Positions 34,616 through 43,887 are shown, counted from the first letter of the stretch. The stretch is DNA of 64,000 bases from Martelella mediterranea (GCF_004342225.1 NZ_SMAR01000001.1:248001-312000), one strand, 5' to 3'. Program-made: numbers and translations. Notes: generated by a model not told the origin, from the letters alone.

Positions 34616-35392
34616 TTAAACGCCGAACTTTGATGCGTAAATCTGAAGCTGCCCGATCTTCAGCGGAATTTTAGCCATCACCGGCGCATAAACCTGCAGC
34701 TCATCGTTAAAGGCGAACCAGACAACAAGCTCGCGCGTATTGGCCAGGTATTCGATGTCGTCATCCTCACGCTCATAGCCGGCAATCGGGCGGAAGCGAA
34801 CCGCGCAGCCAATGGCGCGGCCGGAAAAGCCTGTTGTCGAAAACGGCCGGCTGCCCACAGGCGCAAGTTCGAGATTCAGGCGAGTCTCACCATCGAAAAT
34901 CGCAATCTCGCCATAGCATGGGTTTTTGGAGGCCGGCAGCAACAGCGCCGAAATGGGATCAATGACGTTTCTGAGGTGCCGCGATTCGACCTCGACCCAG
35001 TCCGGTCCGCGCGGACCATGTGGTGGATTGACTTCTGCACTGGTGACACGATTGCGCGAAAAAGCAGCTGAATACGTTCGTTCGTCATCGCCTTCACGGT
35101 AGGTCAGATCAAATTGACGGGTCTCCGGCTTGTTGTTTTTCCACACACCTTCTGCCTTAACATCGACGGCAATATCGGAAAACAGGCTGCCAAGTCCGGC
35201 AGCTTTGATGTCGGCTGCAATCGAGTAACGGTTGTCCTTCACTGTTGTGTTGAAGGCGGCATTGGCGATTCGGATCCCGGAAAAGGATAGCGTGTAAACC
35301 GTTTCCTGCGAGATATCCTCAGCGCTGGCCGAAGCGAATCCCGTCAGGACTATCGAGATAACGGCAAGACAATAAATGGCGGTTCTACGCAT
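34616..35392 (-). CDS. DUF3108 exported protein
   Basis: 258 residues after an N-terminal signal peptide (MRRTAIYCLAVISIVLTGFA, likely cleaved after A-S-A). The DUF3108 domain is beta-rich with a typical SGIRIANAAF opening and the C-terminal PLKIGQLQIYASKFG. Function unknown, periplasmic. A longer in-frame ATG adds 7 residues. Confidence 0.82.
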   Translation of the reverse strand: MRRTAIYCLAVISIVLTGFASASAEDISQETVYTLSFSGIRIANAAFNTTVKDNRYSIAADIKAAGLGSLFSDIAVDVKAEGVWKNNKPETRQFDLTYREGDDERTYSAAFSRNRVTSAEVNPPHGPRGPDWVEVESRHLRNVIDPISALLLPASKNPCYGEIAIFDGETRLNLELAPVGSRPFSTTGFSGRAIGCAVRFRPIAGYEREDDDIEYLANTRELVVWFAFNDELQVYAPVMAKIPLKIGQLQIYASKFGV

Positions 35393-35505
35393 CTGGCTTT
35401 CCTGAATCGTCAAAAACTTACATTGTTGCTAGACTGTATCTCTAACAGAGAAATAAAAAAACACCGCGAATTTGTGTGTGCTTAACGAAAAACCGGACGT
35501 TTGCC

Positions 35506-35534
35506 TTGACCTCAGCGGGGCATAAGACTATAGA
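35506..35534 (+). promoter_or_regulatory. rpmB promoter
   Basis: TTGACC (35506-35511), 17-bp spacer, TATAGA (35529-35534). Close to the sigma-70 consensus, giving a leader of about 85 nt before rpmB. Confidence 0.65.
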
Positions 35535-35624
35535 ACCGCAACTTTCCAATTATCTGCCAATTGGATCGCGGGGCTAGGTCGTCCCGTTGAAGGCCGTTGG
35601 CTGAAGACGAGAATAGGTGAAATT

Positions 35625-35921
35625 ATGTCCCGCACGTGTGAATTGACTGGTAAGGGCGTGCTGTCCGGCAACAATGTCAGCCATGCCAACAACAAGACCC
35701 GCCGCAAGTTTCTCCCGAATCTTTGCCGCGTAACCCTGATGTCCGAAGCCACCGGCCAGAGCTACAAGCTGCGCGTTTCCGCTGCCGCTCTTCGCTCGGT
35801 CGAGCATCGTGGTGGTCTGGATGCATTCCTGCTGAAGGCAAGTGACAACGAGCTTTCTTCGCGCGCTCGCCTGCTGCGCAAGGAAATTGCCAAGAAGACA
35901 GCTGAAAACGCTGCAGCCTGA
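35625..35921 (+). CDS. rpmB: 50S ribosomal protein L28
   Basis: 98 residues. [20 protein letters not shown] and [12 protein letters not shown] are diagnostic. Structural protein of the large ribosomal subunit. Follows a good promoter and is ended by the hairpin at 35948-35975. Confidence 0.96.
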   Translation: MSRTCELTGKGVLSGNNVSHANNKTRRKFLPNLCRVTLMSEATGQSYKLRVSAAALRSVEHRGGLDAFLLKASDNELSSRARLLRKEIAKKTAENAAA

Positions 35922-35947
35922 TCGTAGGGCTTTCTGATTAGTCTGGG

Positions 35948-35984
35948 AGAGCCTTCCGCTTTGCGGTGAGGCTCTTTCTTTATT
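35948..35984 (+). terminator. Terminator of rpmB
   Basis: AGAGCCT...AGGCTCT with an inner CGC-TTT-GCG stem, followed by TTCTTTATT. Confidence 0.85.
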
Positions 35985-35989
35985 CAAAC

Positions 35990-36022
35990 GCCGCTGGTGG
36001 CATAACCCAGGATAAAAAAATG
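35990..36022 (+). promoter_or_regulatory. Candidate preQ1-I riboswitch upstream of the COG1738 transporter
   Basis: CTGG (35994-35997), loop TGGCATAAC, CCAG (36007-36010), then an A-rich stretch GATAAAAAAATG leading into the start codon. This resembles the compact proteobacterial preQ1-I motif (stem CUGG, conserved AAC in the loop, A-rich 3' tail). It lies directly before a gene family known to be under preQ1 control. Too short for certainty by eye. Confidence 0.45.
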
Positions 36023-36661
36023 CGACAGTCTTCGTCTGTTCTCATTTACAGCCTGCTGATGGCAGGTGTCGTTCTCGCCTCAAACATTCTTGTACAGTAT
36101 CCGGTTCAGGGAGCGCTTTATGGCATTTCTCTGGCAGATCTGCTGACATGGGGCGCCTTTACCTACCCGCTTGCTTTCCTTGTGAACGATCTGACCAATC
36201 GGCAGTTCGGACCGGTTGCGGCCCGAAAAGTTGTATTCGTCGGCTTTGTGATCGGTGTGGCCTTTTCTTTCTATGCGTCTGTTCCGCGAATCGCGATTGC
36301 CTCGGGTACAGCGTTTCTGGTCGGTCAGTTGCTGGATGTGACGCTGTTCAACAGGTTACGGCGTCAAAGCTGGTGGAAGGCGCCGCTTGTCGGATCGTTC
36401 TTCGGATCGATTCTTGATACGGTCCTGTTTTTCTCGATCAGCTTTGCTGCGGTTTTCGTCTTCATCGGCGCCAATGACGAGTTTGCGCTCGGTGTCGCGC
36501 CACTCTTCGGTGTGTTTTCGGTCGTCGAAATTCCGCGCTGGATGTCTTGGGCGCTGGGCGACCTTTCGGTCAAGCTCGGCTTCAGCCTGATCATGCTTTT
36601 ACCCTATGGCGCGCTGATGAGCGTTCTGAAGCCCATGCGCGCGGTTGAACGCACTGCTTAA
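36020..36661 (+). CDS. Queuosine precursor transporter (COG1738, VUT/YhhQ family)
   Basis: 213 residues, six predicted helices. FLVNDLTNRQFGPVAARKVV and LVGQLLDVTLFNRLRR are the family motifs. YhhQ-type proteins take up queuine precursors (preQ0/preQ1) for tRNA modification. The putative preQ1 leader upstream supports the assignment. Start at ATG 36020; the upstream extension has no support. Confidence 0.88.
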   Translation: MRQSSSVLIYSLLMAGVVLASNILVQYPVQGALYGISLADLLTWGAFTYPLAFLVNDLTNRQFGPVAARKVVFVGFVIGVAFSFYASVPRIAIASGTAFLVGQLLDVTLFNRLRRQSWWKAPLVGSFFGSILDTVLFFSISFAAVFVFIGANDEFALGVAPLFGVFSVVEIPRWMSWALGDLSVKLGFSLIMLLPYGALMSVLKPMRAVERTA

Positions 36662-36708
36662 ATCAGAATGAGGTTTTGCGCCTCTGCGGCCAGCTTGCAA
36701 GATCAATG

Positions 36709-36743
36709 AAGGCCCGGTCCGTTGTTTCTGACCGGGCCTTTTT
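36709..36743 (+). terminator. Terminator of the queuosine precursor transporter gene
   Basis: AAGGCCCGGTC-N10-GACCGGGCCTT followed by TTTG, 11-bp perfect stem. Confidence 0.8.
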
Positions 36744-36758
36744 GTATTCTTGATGACT

Positions 36759-36780
36759 AAAGCACGATGCTTAGATTTAA
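36759..36780 (+). repeat. Diverged fragment of the composite palindromic element
   Basis: AAAGCACGATGC followed by a linker differing at two of 22 positions from 15633-15654. It lies between the convergent transporter and uxuB genes. Confidence 0.55.
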
Positions 36781-36795
36781 GGCCAGTCCCGGCCG

Positions 36796-38259
36796 TCACT
36801 GGTCGCCGCTGACGATGGCCTCAACCATCCGTCGCGGGCCTTTCTCCGCAATCATGCGATAGGCACCGGTAACTGCCGAACGAAAAGCAGGCTCGCGGCG
36901 CAGCTCCTCATCGAAAATGCTTTCTTCCGAAAGGATGTGGTCAACCAGTGCATCGCCCTCAAGTGTTCGTGCAGCATCCAGCAGGGTTTCTGCCATCGGA
37001 TCGGTGAGTTTCTCACCGGTGATCTGCTTTTCGCGGATGAAGTGGATCCAGCCTGCAACTGTCAGAGCCAGAAGCGGCCATGGGCGCGCATCATCGATAT
37101 TGATGGCGACGCCATGTAAGATGCGCTGTGGCAGCTTCTGGCTCGTATCCCAGGCGATCTGTGCCGTGCGATGCTTCAGCTTCGGGTTCTCAAAGCGGTG
37201 GGTCAGGGCATCGGCATAGTCTTCCAGGCTGACGCCTTCAATCGGCGGCAGGGTGGGAGCCTGTTCTGACAGCATGATCTGGCGTGCGGCCTTGCGGAAA
37301 ACCGGATCTGCCATGCAGTCGGAAACGGTTTCGAGATCGGAAAGGCTGCCCAGCATGGCAAGAAATGTATGCGCCCCGTTGAGCATGCGAAGCTTCATCA
37401 TTTCATAAGGGCGCACATCGTCCGTCAGCATCGCGCCGCCTTCAGCATATGGCGGGCGTCCTGCGGCAAAATCATCCTCGATGACCCACTGGCGGAAGGG
37501 CTCGCAAACGATACCGTTTTCATCTTCACGCCCGTCGTTCAGCTCCAGAAGCAGGCCTCTGCCGTAATCATCGAGTGCCGGAACAACGCGATCCACCATG
37601 GTCGAGGGGAAGGTCACATTGGCGTCGATCCAGTCGGCAAGCCCGCGGTCACGTTCATGGGCATAGTGTAAAACTGCAGCGCGTGCCAATTTGCCATTGT
37701 CGGGCTGATTGTCGCAGGAGAGAACAGTCAGTCCGCCAAGGCCGCGTTCCCTGCGCCGGGCCAGTCCGGCCACAATAACGCCGATTGCCGTTGTCGGATG
37801 TTCCGGGTTTTCCAGATCAGCCTGAATGCCCTTGTTCTGAAGGTCAAGATGGCCGTTTTTGCAGCAATAGCCTTTTTCGGTGATGGTCAGGCTGATGACT
37901 GACATTGCATCGCCGGCGATATGGTCGAGAAGGGTATCAATGCCGTCACGTTTGGGGTGACAGGTGCCTATGACCACGCCGATCTCGCGTGCGGTGACGC
38001 TCTCTGCATCGATCTCAGCGACGGTATAAAGTCCGTTGGCTTCATCAAGAGCGGACAATTCCTCCGCCCCGGAGTTCAAACGCACGGCGATCACGCCCCA
38101 GTCACCGCCGGTTTTGTTCAGCCCTTCCTGCAGATAGACCATCTGATGCGCGCGCGCGAAAGCACCGAATCCGATATGCAGAATGCGTGGCTTCAGGGCT
38201 TTGCGGTCGCATTCCAGTCCAGCCCGGGTAAAGGTTTCTTGCATTGTCAGGGTCCTCAT
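36796..38259 (-). CDS. uxuB: Fructuronate reductase / mannitol dehydrogenase family
   Basis: 487 residues, long-chain polyol dehydrogenase. N-terminal NAD-binding HIGFGAFARAHQMVY, ISLTITEKGYC, VDRVVPA, and the catalytic KLRMLNGAHTFLA region. It would reduce D-fructuronate to D-mannonate, the substrate of UxuA encoded nearby (46608). The family also contains mannitol dehydrogenases; context favours UxuB. Start at 38259 or 38244; the latter has AGGA 8 nt upstream. It is separated from the GH31 operon by a strong terminator, so it has its own promoter. Confidence 0.85.
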   Translation of the reverse strand: MRTLTMQETFTRAGLECDRKALKPRILHIGFGAFARAHQMVYLQEGLNKTGGDWGVIAVRLNSGAEELSALDEANGLYTVAEIDAESVTAREIGVVIGTCHPKRDGIDTLLDHIAGDAMSVISLTITEKGYCCKNGHLDLQNKGIQADLENPEHPTTAIGVIVAGLARRRERGLGGLTVLSCDNQPDNGKLARAAVLHYAHERDRGLADWIDANVTFPSTMVDRVVPALDDYGRGLLLELNDGREDENGIVCEPFRQWVIEDDFAAGRPPYAEGGAMLTDDVRPYEMMKLRMLNGAHTFLAMLGSLSDLETVSDCMADPVFRKAARQIMLSEQAPTLPPIEGVSLEDYADALTHRFENPKLKHRTAQIAWDTSQKLPQRILHGVAINIDDARPWPLLALTVAGWIHFIREKQITGEKLTDPMAETLLDAARTLEGDALVDHILSEESIFDEELRREPAFRSAVTGAYRMIAEKGPRRMVEAIVSGDQ

Positions 38260-38348
38260 GTTTCGGCCTTCCAGGCGATAATGCCAGAGGTTTACTACCG
38301 CACAGGCACGCTGACAAACGTCAACACGTCATTTCCGGGTAGAAAAAA

Positions 38349-38379
38349 GGCCTCCCGGTCAGACAAGGACCGGGAGGCC
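38349..38379 (-). terminator. Terminator of the GH31 operon
   Basis: GGCCTCCCGGTC-N7-GACCGGGAGGCC, 12-bp perfect stem; on the minus strand TTTTTTCT follows. Confidence 0.9.
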
Positions 38380-38397
38380 GGAAGATGCTTGCCGCAA

Positions 38398-40770
38398 TCA
38401 GAGCGGCAAAGACACGTCGTTCGAAGCAGGCTCGCCGTTCACCTCAAGCACACGTTTTTCGCCATAGGGCAGGATGAATGTGGCCTCGCTGTAGGGCGGC
38501 TTGTAGCTGCCTTCGCTGGCCGTGGTAAGCGTCAGGCTGTCGGTGTTGCCCGAGAGCTTGAAACGCATCACCCGGCAATCACCATCCTTCCAGCGCATTG
38601 TGTCGCCATCATCTTCATACTGAGTGCTGTCAGCCGTAAATGCGCCTGGAACCGGGAAGACGGCAAAGGTGCGTTTCACGTCTGCTGCAGCGTTGGCACG
38701 GTTTGCGCCTTCACTGAGCGGAATGATTGCTCCGGCACGAACAAACAGCGGCATGCTGTCGAGTGTCACAGGAAGCGTGATTTCCGAGCCAGGCATATAA
38801 TATTCGCCAGTCCAGAAATCCCACCAGCCTGTTTCGTTTTCCGGCAGGTAAACGGTGCGCCCGGTTGCACCCTTTTCCACGACATTGGCCACCAGAAGAT
38901 CACGCCCAAGCATGAAGTCGTCGGTTTCCTCATAGGTGCGCAGATCGCGGGGGTGATCCAGGAAGGTCGGGCGGATCATCGGTTCGTGATCGACCGTTGC
39001 CAGCCATGTCAGCGTGTAGAGATAGGGTGTCAGACGATAACGGAAGTTCAGAGCCGCGCGGATCTGCGGCAGCACTTCAGGATACATCCAGGCTTCATTG
39101 GCCGTGCCGTCATCGTTCCACGAATGGATCGTCAGGCGCGGGTGGAAAATCCCGTTTTGCACCCAGCGGACAAAAAGCTCTGGTTCCGGTTTCGGGCCGG
39201 AAAATCCACCGACATCGTGGCCGACATTATAGATGCCGGAAAGCGAGAGGCCCAGTCCCATACGGATGTTGTAGCGGATCGTGTCCCAGCGCGTGTAATT
39301 GTCGCCGGTCCATGTCTGAACGTAACGCTGAATGCCGGGGCAGCCAGCACGCGAAATCAGGTACTGCCGGTGATCCGGACTGAAAGCCTGTTGTGCTTCC
39401 AGCGAGGCACGACTCATCAGCATGGAATGCAGTGGACGAATAACGGAAATCGGAATTTCGTGGCCAAAACCATGGCAGCGGGCTTCGTCATCCCAGATTT
39501 CGTATTCGTTGTTGTCGTTCCAGGTGCAGGCGATACCTTTTTTCAGCAGTTGTTCGGTTACACCGGCTTTCCACCAGTTGACGGCATCCGGATTGGTGAA
39601 ATCGAGATGCGCGCCGGAATCATCCCAGTAAACGGCATCGGCATAGGTGTCTTCTTCGCTGTCCTTGACGAACAGACCGGCTGCAAGAGCTTCGTCGAAG
39701 CGCGGATGGTCCTGCAGAAGTGCCGGTTTGATATTGGCGATCAGCGTCAGCCCGGCATCGGAGAACTTTTCCGACATGGTCTCAACGGACGGGAACTTTT
39801 CATAATTCCAGTTGAAGACGTAACGTTTGGGGCCGATGGAGGTATAGCCCGAAGACATCTGAAAGCTGTCGCAGGGAATGTCGTGCTCGGAGAGTTTCGA
39901 CAGAAAACCTTCAAGCTCCTGCTGTGCGTTTGGACGATCGGTATAGGCCATCGTCGAGCCAGAATATCCCAGTGCCCAGCGCGGCATGAAGGCCGTGCCG
40001 CCGGTGAGTTTGGTCTGACCCTTTACTAGGTCGATGAGCTCCGGTGCCCATGCGAAGTAATAGTCAAGGTCACCGTCGAGCGCGCGATAGGCGCGGAACG
40101 GCTTATGATAGTTGTCGAACTCGTTACCGAGATCGAACCAGCAGGACGACAGGTTGTCATAAAAAACCGAAAAGGCACCAGCATCCGGTGTGGCCGTCAG
40201 TGTGACTGGCAGATGCTTGTAAAGCGGATCGGTCGATTTGGCGTCATAGCCCATTGCATCGAGATTGCGCATCTCGAAGCGACGGCCTGAGCGCTCCAGA
40301 TTTCCCGCCTTTTCACCAAGCCCATAGACCTTTTCGCCGGGCTTTCTGAGAAGAAAGTGGCTGTTGCGATGGTCACGGATGCCAAGCATGTAAGCGCCGG
40401 TAGGGCGCTCTTCGGCCACAAGCCGCCAGTTGCCGTCTGCCTGCTTTGCTTCCCAGCGCATGGTCAGCGGCTGTTCAATAATCAGCCGCAGCGTCGTTGT
40501 CGACAGCGTGATGGCTTCACCTTCTTCGAGGCTGAAGGCTGGTCGTGTGAAGCCTGAAAAATCGTCACGGGAGCGGCCTTCAAAAGGGACGTCTTCAGTT
40601 GGTGCCACAGACCATGTGCGATCCAGCCGCCATTGCCCGTCTTTCTTGAGGGAGACCCTGAAAAGGGCCTCCTCCAGCACGGTGACTTCGAGCGTGTGTC
40701 TGTCATCGACAGTCAGGCGAATGCCGTTTTCGTGTTTGTCGGCAAGTACCCAGTTTTTCAGTGTACGCAT
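38398..40770 (-). CDS. Glycoside hydrolase family 31 (alpha-glucosidase/alpha-xylosidase type)
   Basis: 790 residues. An N-terminal beta-sandwich region with KVYGLGEKAG is followed by the (beta/alpha)8 catalytic core. The nucleophile aspartate is in CTWNDNNEYEIWDDEA and the acid/base in TWTGDNYTRWD. It removes terminal alpha-linked glucose or xylose from oligosaccharides; no signal peptide, so cytoplasmic. It starts 6 nt after the dctM stop, so it is the third gene of a dctQ-dctM-GH31 transcript. Acting on material imported by the TRAP system is plausible. Exact specificity is not predictable. Confidence 0.88.
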   Translation of the reverse strand: MRTLKNWVLADKHENGIRLTVDDRHTLEVTVLEEALFRVSLKKDGQWRLDRTWSVAPTEDVPFEGRSRDDFSGFTRPAFSLEEGEAITLSTTTLRLIIEQPLTMRWEAKQADGNWRLVAEERPTGAYMLGIRDHRNSHFLLRKPGEKVYGLGEKAGNLERSGRRFEMRNLDAMGYDAKSTDPLYKHLPVTLTATPDAGAFSVFYDNLSSCWFDLGNEFDNYHKPFRAYRALDGDLDYYFAWAPELIDLVKGQTKLTGGTAFMPRWALGYSGSTMAYTDRPNAQQELEGFLSKLSEHDIPCDSFQMSSGYTSIGPKRYVFNWNYEKFPSVETMSEKFSDAGLTLIANIKPALLQDHPRFDEALAAGLFVKDSEEDTYADAVYWDDSGAHLDFTNPDAVNWWKAGVTEQLLKKGIACTWNDNNEYEIWDDEARCHGFGHEIPISVIRPLHSMLMSRASLEAQQAFSPDHRQYLISRAGCPGIQRYVQTWTGDNYTRWDTIRYNIRMGLGLSLSGIYNVGHDVGGFSGPKPEPELFVRWVQNGIFHPRLTIHSWNDDGTANEAWMYPEVLPQIRAALNFRYRLTPYLYTLTWLATVDHEPMIRPTFLDHPRDLRTYEETDDFMLGRDLLVANVVEKGATGRTVYLPENETGWWDFWTGEYYMPGSEITLPVTLDSMPLFVRAGAIIPLSEGANRANAAADVKRTFAVFPVPGAFTADSTQYEDDGDTMRWKDGDCRVMRFKLSGNTDSLTLTTASEGSYKPPYSEATFILPYGEKRVLEVNGEPASNDVSLPL

Positions 40771-40776
40771 TGTATC

Positions 40777-42087
40777 TTACCCTGCATATCCAAGGAGCCA
40801 GCGCGGCAGCGACAGGCTGATTGCGGGAATGTACGTGACCATCATCAGTACAACGAGCAGCGTCAGGAAGAACGGGATCAGTGGTTTGATCACTTTCGGA
40901 ATCGTTGTTTCGCCTACAGAGCAACCGATAAACAAGGCCGATCCTACAGGTGGTGTGCAGATGCCAACGCAAAGGTTCAAAGTCATCATGACGCCGAATT
41001 GAACCGGATCCATGCCGAGCTTTTCAACAACCGGCAGCAGGATCGGGGTGAAGATCAGCAAGGCCGGTGTCATGTCCATAAACGTGCCGACAACCAGCAA
41101 AACGACGTTCAGGATCAGCAGGATCATGATCGGGTTATCCGACAGGTTCAGCATATAGTCGGAGATCATGTTCGGGATGTTCCCGAAGGCCATTGCGCGT
41201 GACATGGCGATCGAGCAGCCGATCATCAGGAGAACGACCGAAGTGGTGACCGCTGATTCCAGAATGATGGATGGCAATTGCTTGATCGAGGTTTCACGAT
41301 ACCAGACGAAAGCCAGCAACAGCGTATAGACGACGGCGATGGCCGAGGCTTCAGTCGCCGTGAAAATACCGGCGATGATTCCGCCCATGACGACGACGAT
41401 CAGGCCAAGCGGGAGGATGGCGTCGAGGCCTTTGGTGACGAACTCACGGGTGCTGGGACGGGGTTGGGTCGGGTAGCCACGCTTTTTGGCGATGATACCA
41501 GCCACAATCATGATTCCAAAACCCATGAGAATGCCGGGAACATAACCGGCGACAAACAGCGCTGCGACCGATGTGCCACCGGTGATCAGCGAAAACACAA
41601 TGAAGGTCGCGCTTGGCGGGATCAGAAGCCCGGTGGTGCAGGATGAGATATTGACCGCTGCCGAGTAGGCCGGGTCATAACCTTCCTTTTTTTGCAGTGG
41701 CGACATAACGCCGCCGACGGCGGCGGCCGAAGCAACAGCCGAGCCTGAAAGCGCGCCGAACATCATGTTGGCAAGAACATTCACATGCGCCAGAGAACCG
41801 GGAAGCGCGAAACCGATCACCTTGGCAAAATCAATGAGCCTGCGGGCGATGCCGCCGCGGTTCATGATATTGCCTGCCAGAATGAAGAACGGGATTGCCA
41901 GCAGGGTGAAGGAATCAAGCCCGGAGGCCATCTGCTGGGCAACGATAAAGAACGACTGGTCAAAGCCGACAAACAGCATGAAGGTGAGTGCTGCTGCGAC
42001 ACCGATTGCAAAGGCAATCGGAACGCCGATCAGCATCAGGACACCAAAGCTGCCGAACAGGACCAGAGGGGCGTAAGACATCAACAT
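40777..42087 (-). CDS. dctM: TRAP transporter large permease DctM
   Basis: 436 residues, about 12 membrane helices. LALIPFFILAGNIMNRGG-like stretch (DSFTLLAIPFFILAGNIM), VNISSCTTGLLIPPSATFI and the C-terminal NLCVGICTPPVGS are typical of DctM. Together with DctQ and DctP it drives sodium-coupled import of an acidic sugar. AGGAGA lies 7 nt before the ATG. Overlaps nothing; 12 bp from dctQ. Confidence 0.93.
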   Translation of the reverse strand: MLMSYAPLVLFGSFGVLMLIGVPIAFAIGVAAALTFMLFVGFDQSFFIVAQQMASGLDSFTLLAIPFFILAGNIMNRGGIARRLIDFAKVIGFALPGSLAHVNVLANMMFGALSGSAVASAAAVGGVMSPLQKKEGYDPAYSAAVNISSCTTGLLIPPSATFIVFSLITGGTSVAALFVAGYVPGILMGFGIMIVAGIIAKKRGYPTQPRPSTREFVTKGLDAILPLGLIVVVMGGIIAGIFTATEASAIAVVYTLLLAFVWYRETSIKQLPSIILESAVTTSVVLLMIGCSIAMSRAMAFGNIPNMISDYMLNLSDNPIMILLILNVVLLVVGTFMDMTPALLIFTPILLPVVEKLGMDPVQFGVMMTLNLCVGICTPPVGSALFIGCSVGETTIPKVIKPLIPFFLTLLVVLMMVTYIPAISLSLPRWLLGYAG

Positions 42088-42099
42088 TTTATTGTCTCC

Positions 42100-42660
42100 T
42101 TAGTCCAGCGGGCCGCCGGCGGCTTCGCTTTGTCCGATTTCAACATCATCATCCCGGTTGATGACCTTGAGTGCCATCTGAATGCAGTAAAACAGGATGA
42201 TCGCGCCACCGATGGGAATAGCCAGATAGATGTAGCCCATAGGCAGTTGCATCGCCGGTGAAACCTGGCCGTTGGCCAGTGTGCGTGCGACCAGTCCGCC
42301 GCCGCCCTTCATCATCACCATGATTGCGAAGAACGCGATGATGACGAGTACCAGGAGTTCGGAAAGCTTCTTGCGCCAGCCGGAAAGGGCAGGGGAGAGC
42401 AATTCAATCGCCAGATGGCGGCCTTTGCCAAATGTATAAGCACCGCCGATCAGAGCCAGCCAGATAAACAAAAAGCGCGAGATTTCGTCTGTATAGATCG
42501 ATGGCGTCTGAAGCACATAGCGGCTGAAAACCTGCCAGACGACACATGCGACCATGACGGAGAAACCGGTGACAATAACGACGCCAAGTATAGCATCAAG
42601 AACACCGGCAATGCCGTTTACGATACGGCTGAACGTGTCGGGTTTCTGACTATCAGACAT
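42100..42660 (-). CDS. dctQ: TRAP transporter small permease DctQ
   Basis: 186 residues, four predicted helices. The TDEISRFLFIWLALIG segment is the family hallmark. A strong GGGAGGG precedes the ATG. First gene of the dctQ-dctM-GH31 transcript, divergent from dctP. Confidence 0.92.
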   Translation of the reverse strand: MSDSQKPDTFSRIVNGIAGVLDAILGVVIVTGFSVMVACVVWQVFSRYVLQTPSIYTDEISRFLFIWLALIGGAYTFGKGRHLAIELLSPALSGWRKKLSELLVLVIIAFFAIMVMMKGGGGLVARTLANGQVSPAMQLPMGYIYLAIPIGGAIILFYCIQMALKVINRDDDVEIGQSEAAGGPLD

Positions 42661-42746
42661 CCGACCCTCCCTTGTGTCTGTTTTTACGCAGCCCTTGCTG
42701 ACCCGAGAGTCCCGGCTGATGGTCTTCAGATTGCCTCAATTTAAAA

Positions 42747-42805
42747 AATTGGTCAACCAATTAGTGAATTTGGTTGACAAGGGTGGGAAATTGGTCGACC
42801 TTTTT
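42747..42805. promoter_or_regulatory. Triple phased operator for the UxuR/ExuR-like regulator
   Basis: Three sites in the dctQ/dctP divergent region. Site 1 is AATTGGT-N2-ACCAATT (42747-42762). Site 2 is TTGGT-TG-ACAAG (42770-42781). Site 3 is AAATTGGT-CG-ACCTTTTT (42788-42805). Centres at 42754.5, 42775.5 and 42796.5 are exactly 21 bp apart, two helical turns. Site 1 matches the E. coli ExuR/UxuR pattern TTGGT-N2-ACCAA. It would let one regulator control both the dctQM-GH31 and dctP-uidA units. Confidence 0.7.
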
Positions 42806-42891
42806 AATCAGTCGCCACGAACTTGGCACCTGAAGACGGCGGCTGAAGCATCCAACTATTCCTGAATTGAAAAGGTGCCGGGAGGACAGAT

Positions 42892-43887
42892 ATGAAAGTC
42901 TTGACCAAACTCGCTCTGGTGTCTGGTGCGGCTGCCGTCGCATTCGCCGCTTCGGCCGAAGCGCGTACGCTGCGTCTGAATCACAACAACCCGCCGGATC
43001 ATCCCCTGCATGCTTCGATGCAGTACATGGGTGAGCGCCTTTCCGAGCTGACCGATGGTCGCTGGGACATTCAGGTGTTCCCGAACGGTCAGCTGGGTAA
43101 CCAGCGCGAATCCATGGAACTGGTGCAGAGCTGCGCGCTCGATATGGCCAAGAGCAATGCTTCTGAGCTGGAAGCGTTTGCACCGGCATATTCGGCGCTG
43201 AACCTGCCCTACCTCTTTGTGAATGAAGATCACCTCTTCGATGTTCTGACCGGCGATATCGGTACGGAAATTCTCGACTCGTCCTATGATAAGGGATTTC
43301 AGGGTATTGGGTTCTTTGTTGAAGGCGCCCGCTCATTTTACGGCAATAAGCCAATCTACACGCCAGAAGATCTTCAGGGCATGAAAATCCGTGTTCAGCC
43401 AAGCCCGTCTGCCATTCGCATGGTTGAGCTGCTTGGTGGCAGCCCGACGCCGATTGCCTGGGGCGAGCTATACAGTGCCCTGCAGCAGGGTGTTGTCGAT
43501 GGTGCTGAAAACAATCCGACCGCGATGACCACCGCACGTCACGGCGAAGTTGCCAAGCACTTTTCGCTTGATGAGCACACGATGATTCCGTCGGCTGTTG
43601 TGATTTCGAACTGCGCCTGGGATCAGATGTCCGATGAAGATAAGGCTGCCTTCCATGAAGCTGCTGTTGATGCGGCTGGTTTCCACCGTGAAGCCTGGGA
43701 CAAGATCGTAGAGCAGGCCATGGTCGACATGCAGGAACAGCTCGGTGTTGAGGTTAACGAGGTCGATAAGGCTCCGTTCGTTGAAGCTGTTCAGCCGATG
43801 TATGAGGAAATTACTTCCAAGTCGCCTGTTATTGCCGATCTGGTTGAGCGCATTCAGGAAGAAGGCAAGAACTACGGCGGTCAGTAA
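42892..43887 (+). CDS. dctP: TRAP transporter substrate-binding protein DctP
   Basis: 331 residues with an N-terminal signal peptide (cut after about ASAEA). RLNHNNPPDHPLHASM, VFPNGQLGNQRE, and the ligand-carboxylate Arg in MKIRVQPSPSAIRM are typical. It should bind a sugar acid, probably a glucuronide or hexuronate given the neighbours. GGGAGGA precedes the ATG. Divergent from dctQM and downstream of the phased operators. Confidence 0.92.
   Translation: MKVLTKLALVSGAAAVAFAASAEARTLRLNHNNPPDHPLHASMQYMGERLSELTDGRWDIQVFPNGQLGNQRESMELVQSCALDMAKSNASELEAFAPAYSALNLPYLFVNEDHLFDVLTGDIGTEILDSSYDKGFQGIGFFVEGARSFYGNKPIYTPEDLQGMKIRVQPSPSAIRMVELLGGSPTPIAWGELYSALQQGVVDGAENNPTAMTTARHGEVAKHFSLDEHTMIPSAVVISNCAWDQMSDEDKAAFHEAAVDAAGFHREAWDKIVEQAMVDMQEQLGVEVNEVDKAPFVEAVQPMYEEITSKSPVIADLVERIQEEGKNYGGQ

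Noticed and set aside
37921-40029. A 702-codon open frame on the plus strand
   Set aside because: It runs antisense through uxuB and the GH31 gene, has no ribosome-binding site, and its translation is His/Arg/Gln/Cys-rich without any domain. Both opposite-strand genes are clear family members.
42774-42779. TTGACA as a -35 box in the dctP/dctQ region
   Set aside because: No -10 box lies at 16-18 bp; the next TTTAAT is 23 bp away. The bases belong to the middle operator instead.
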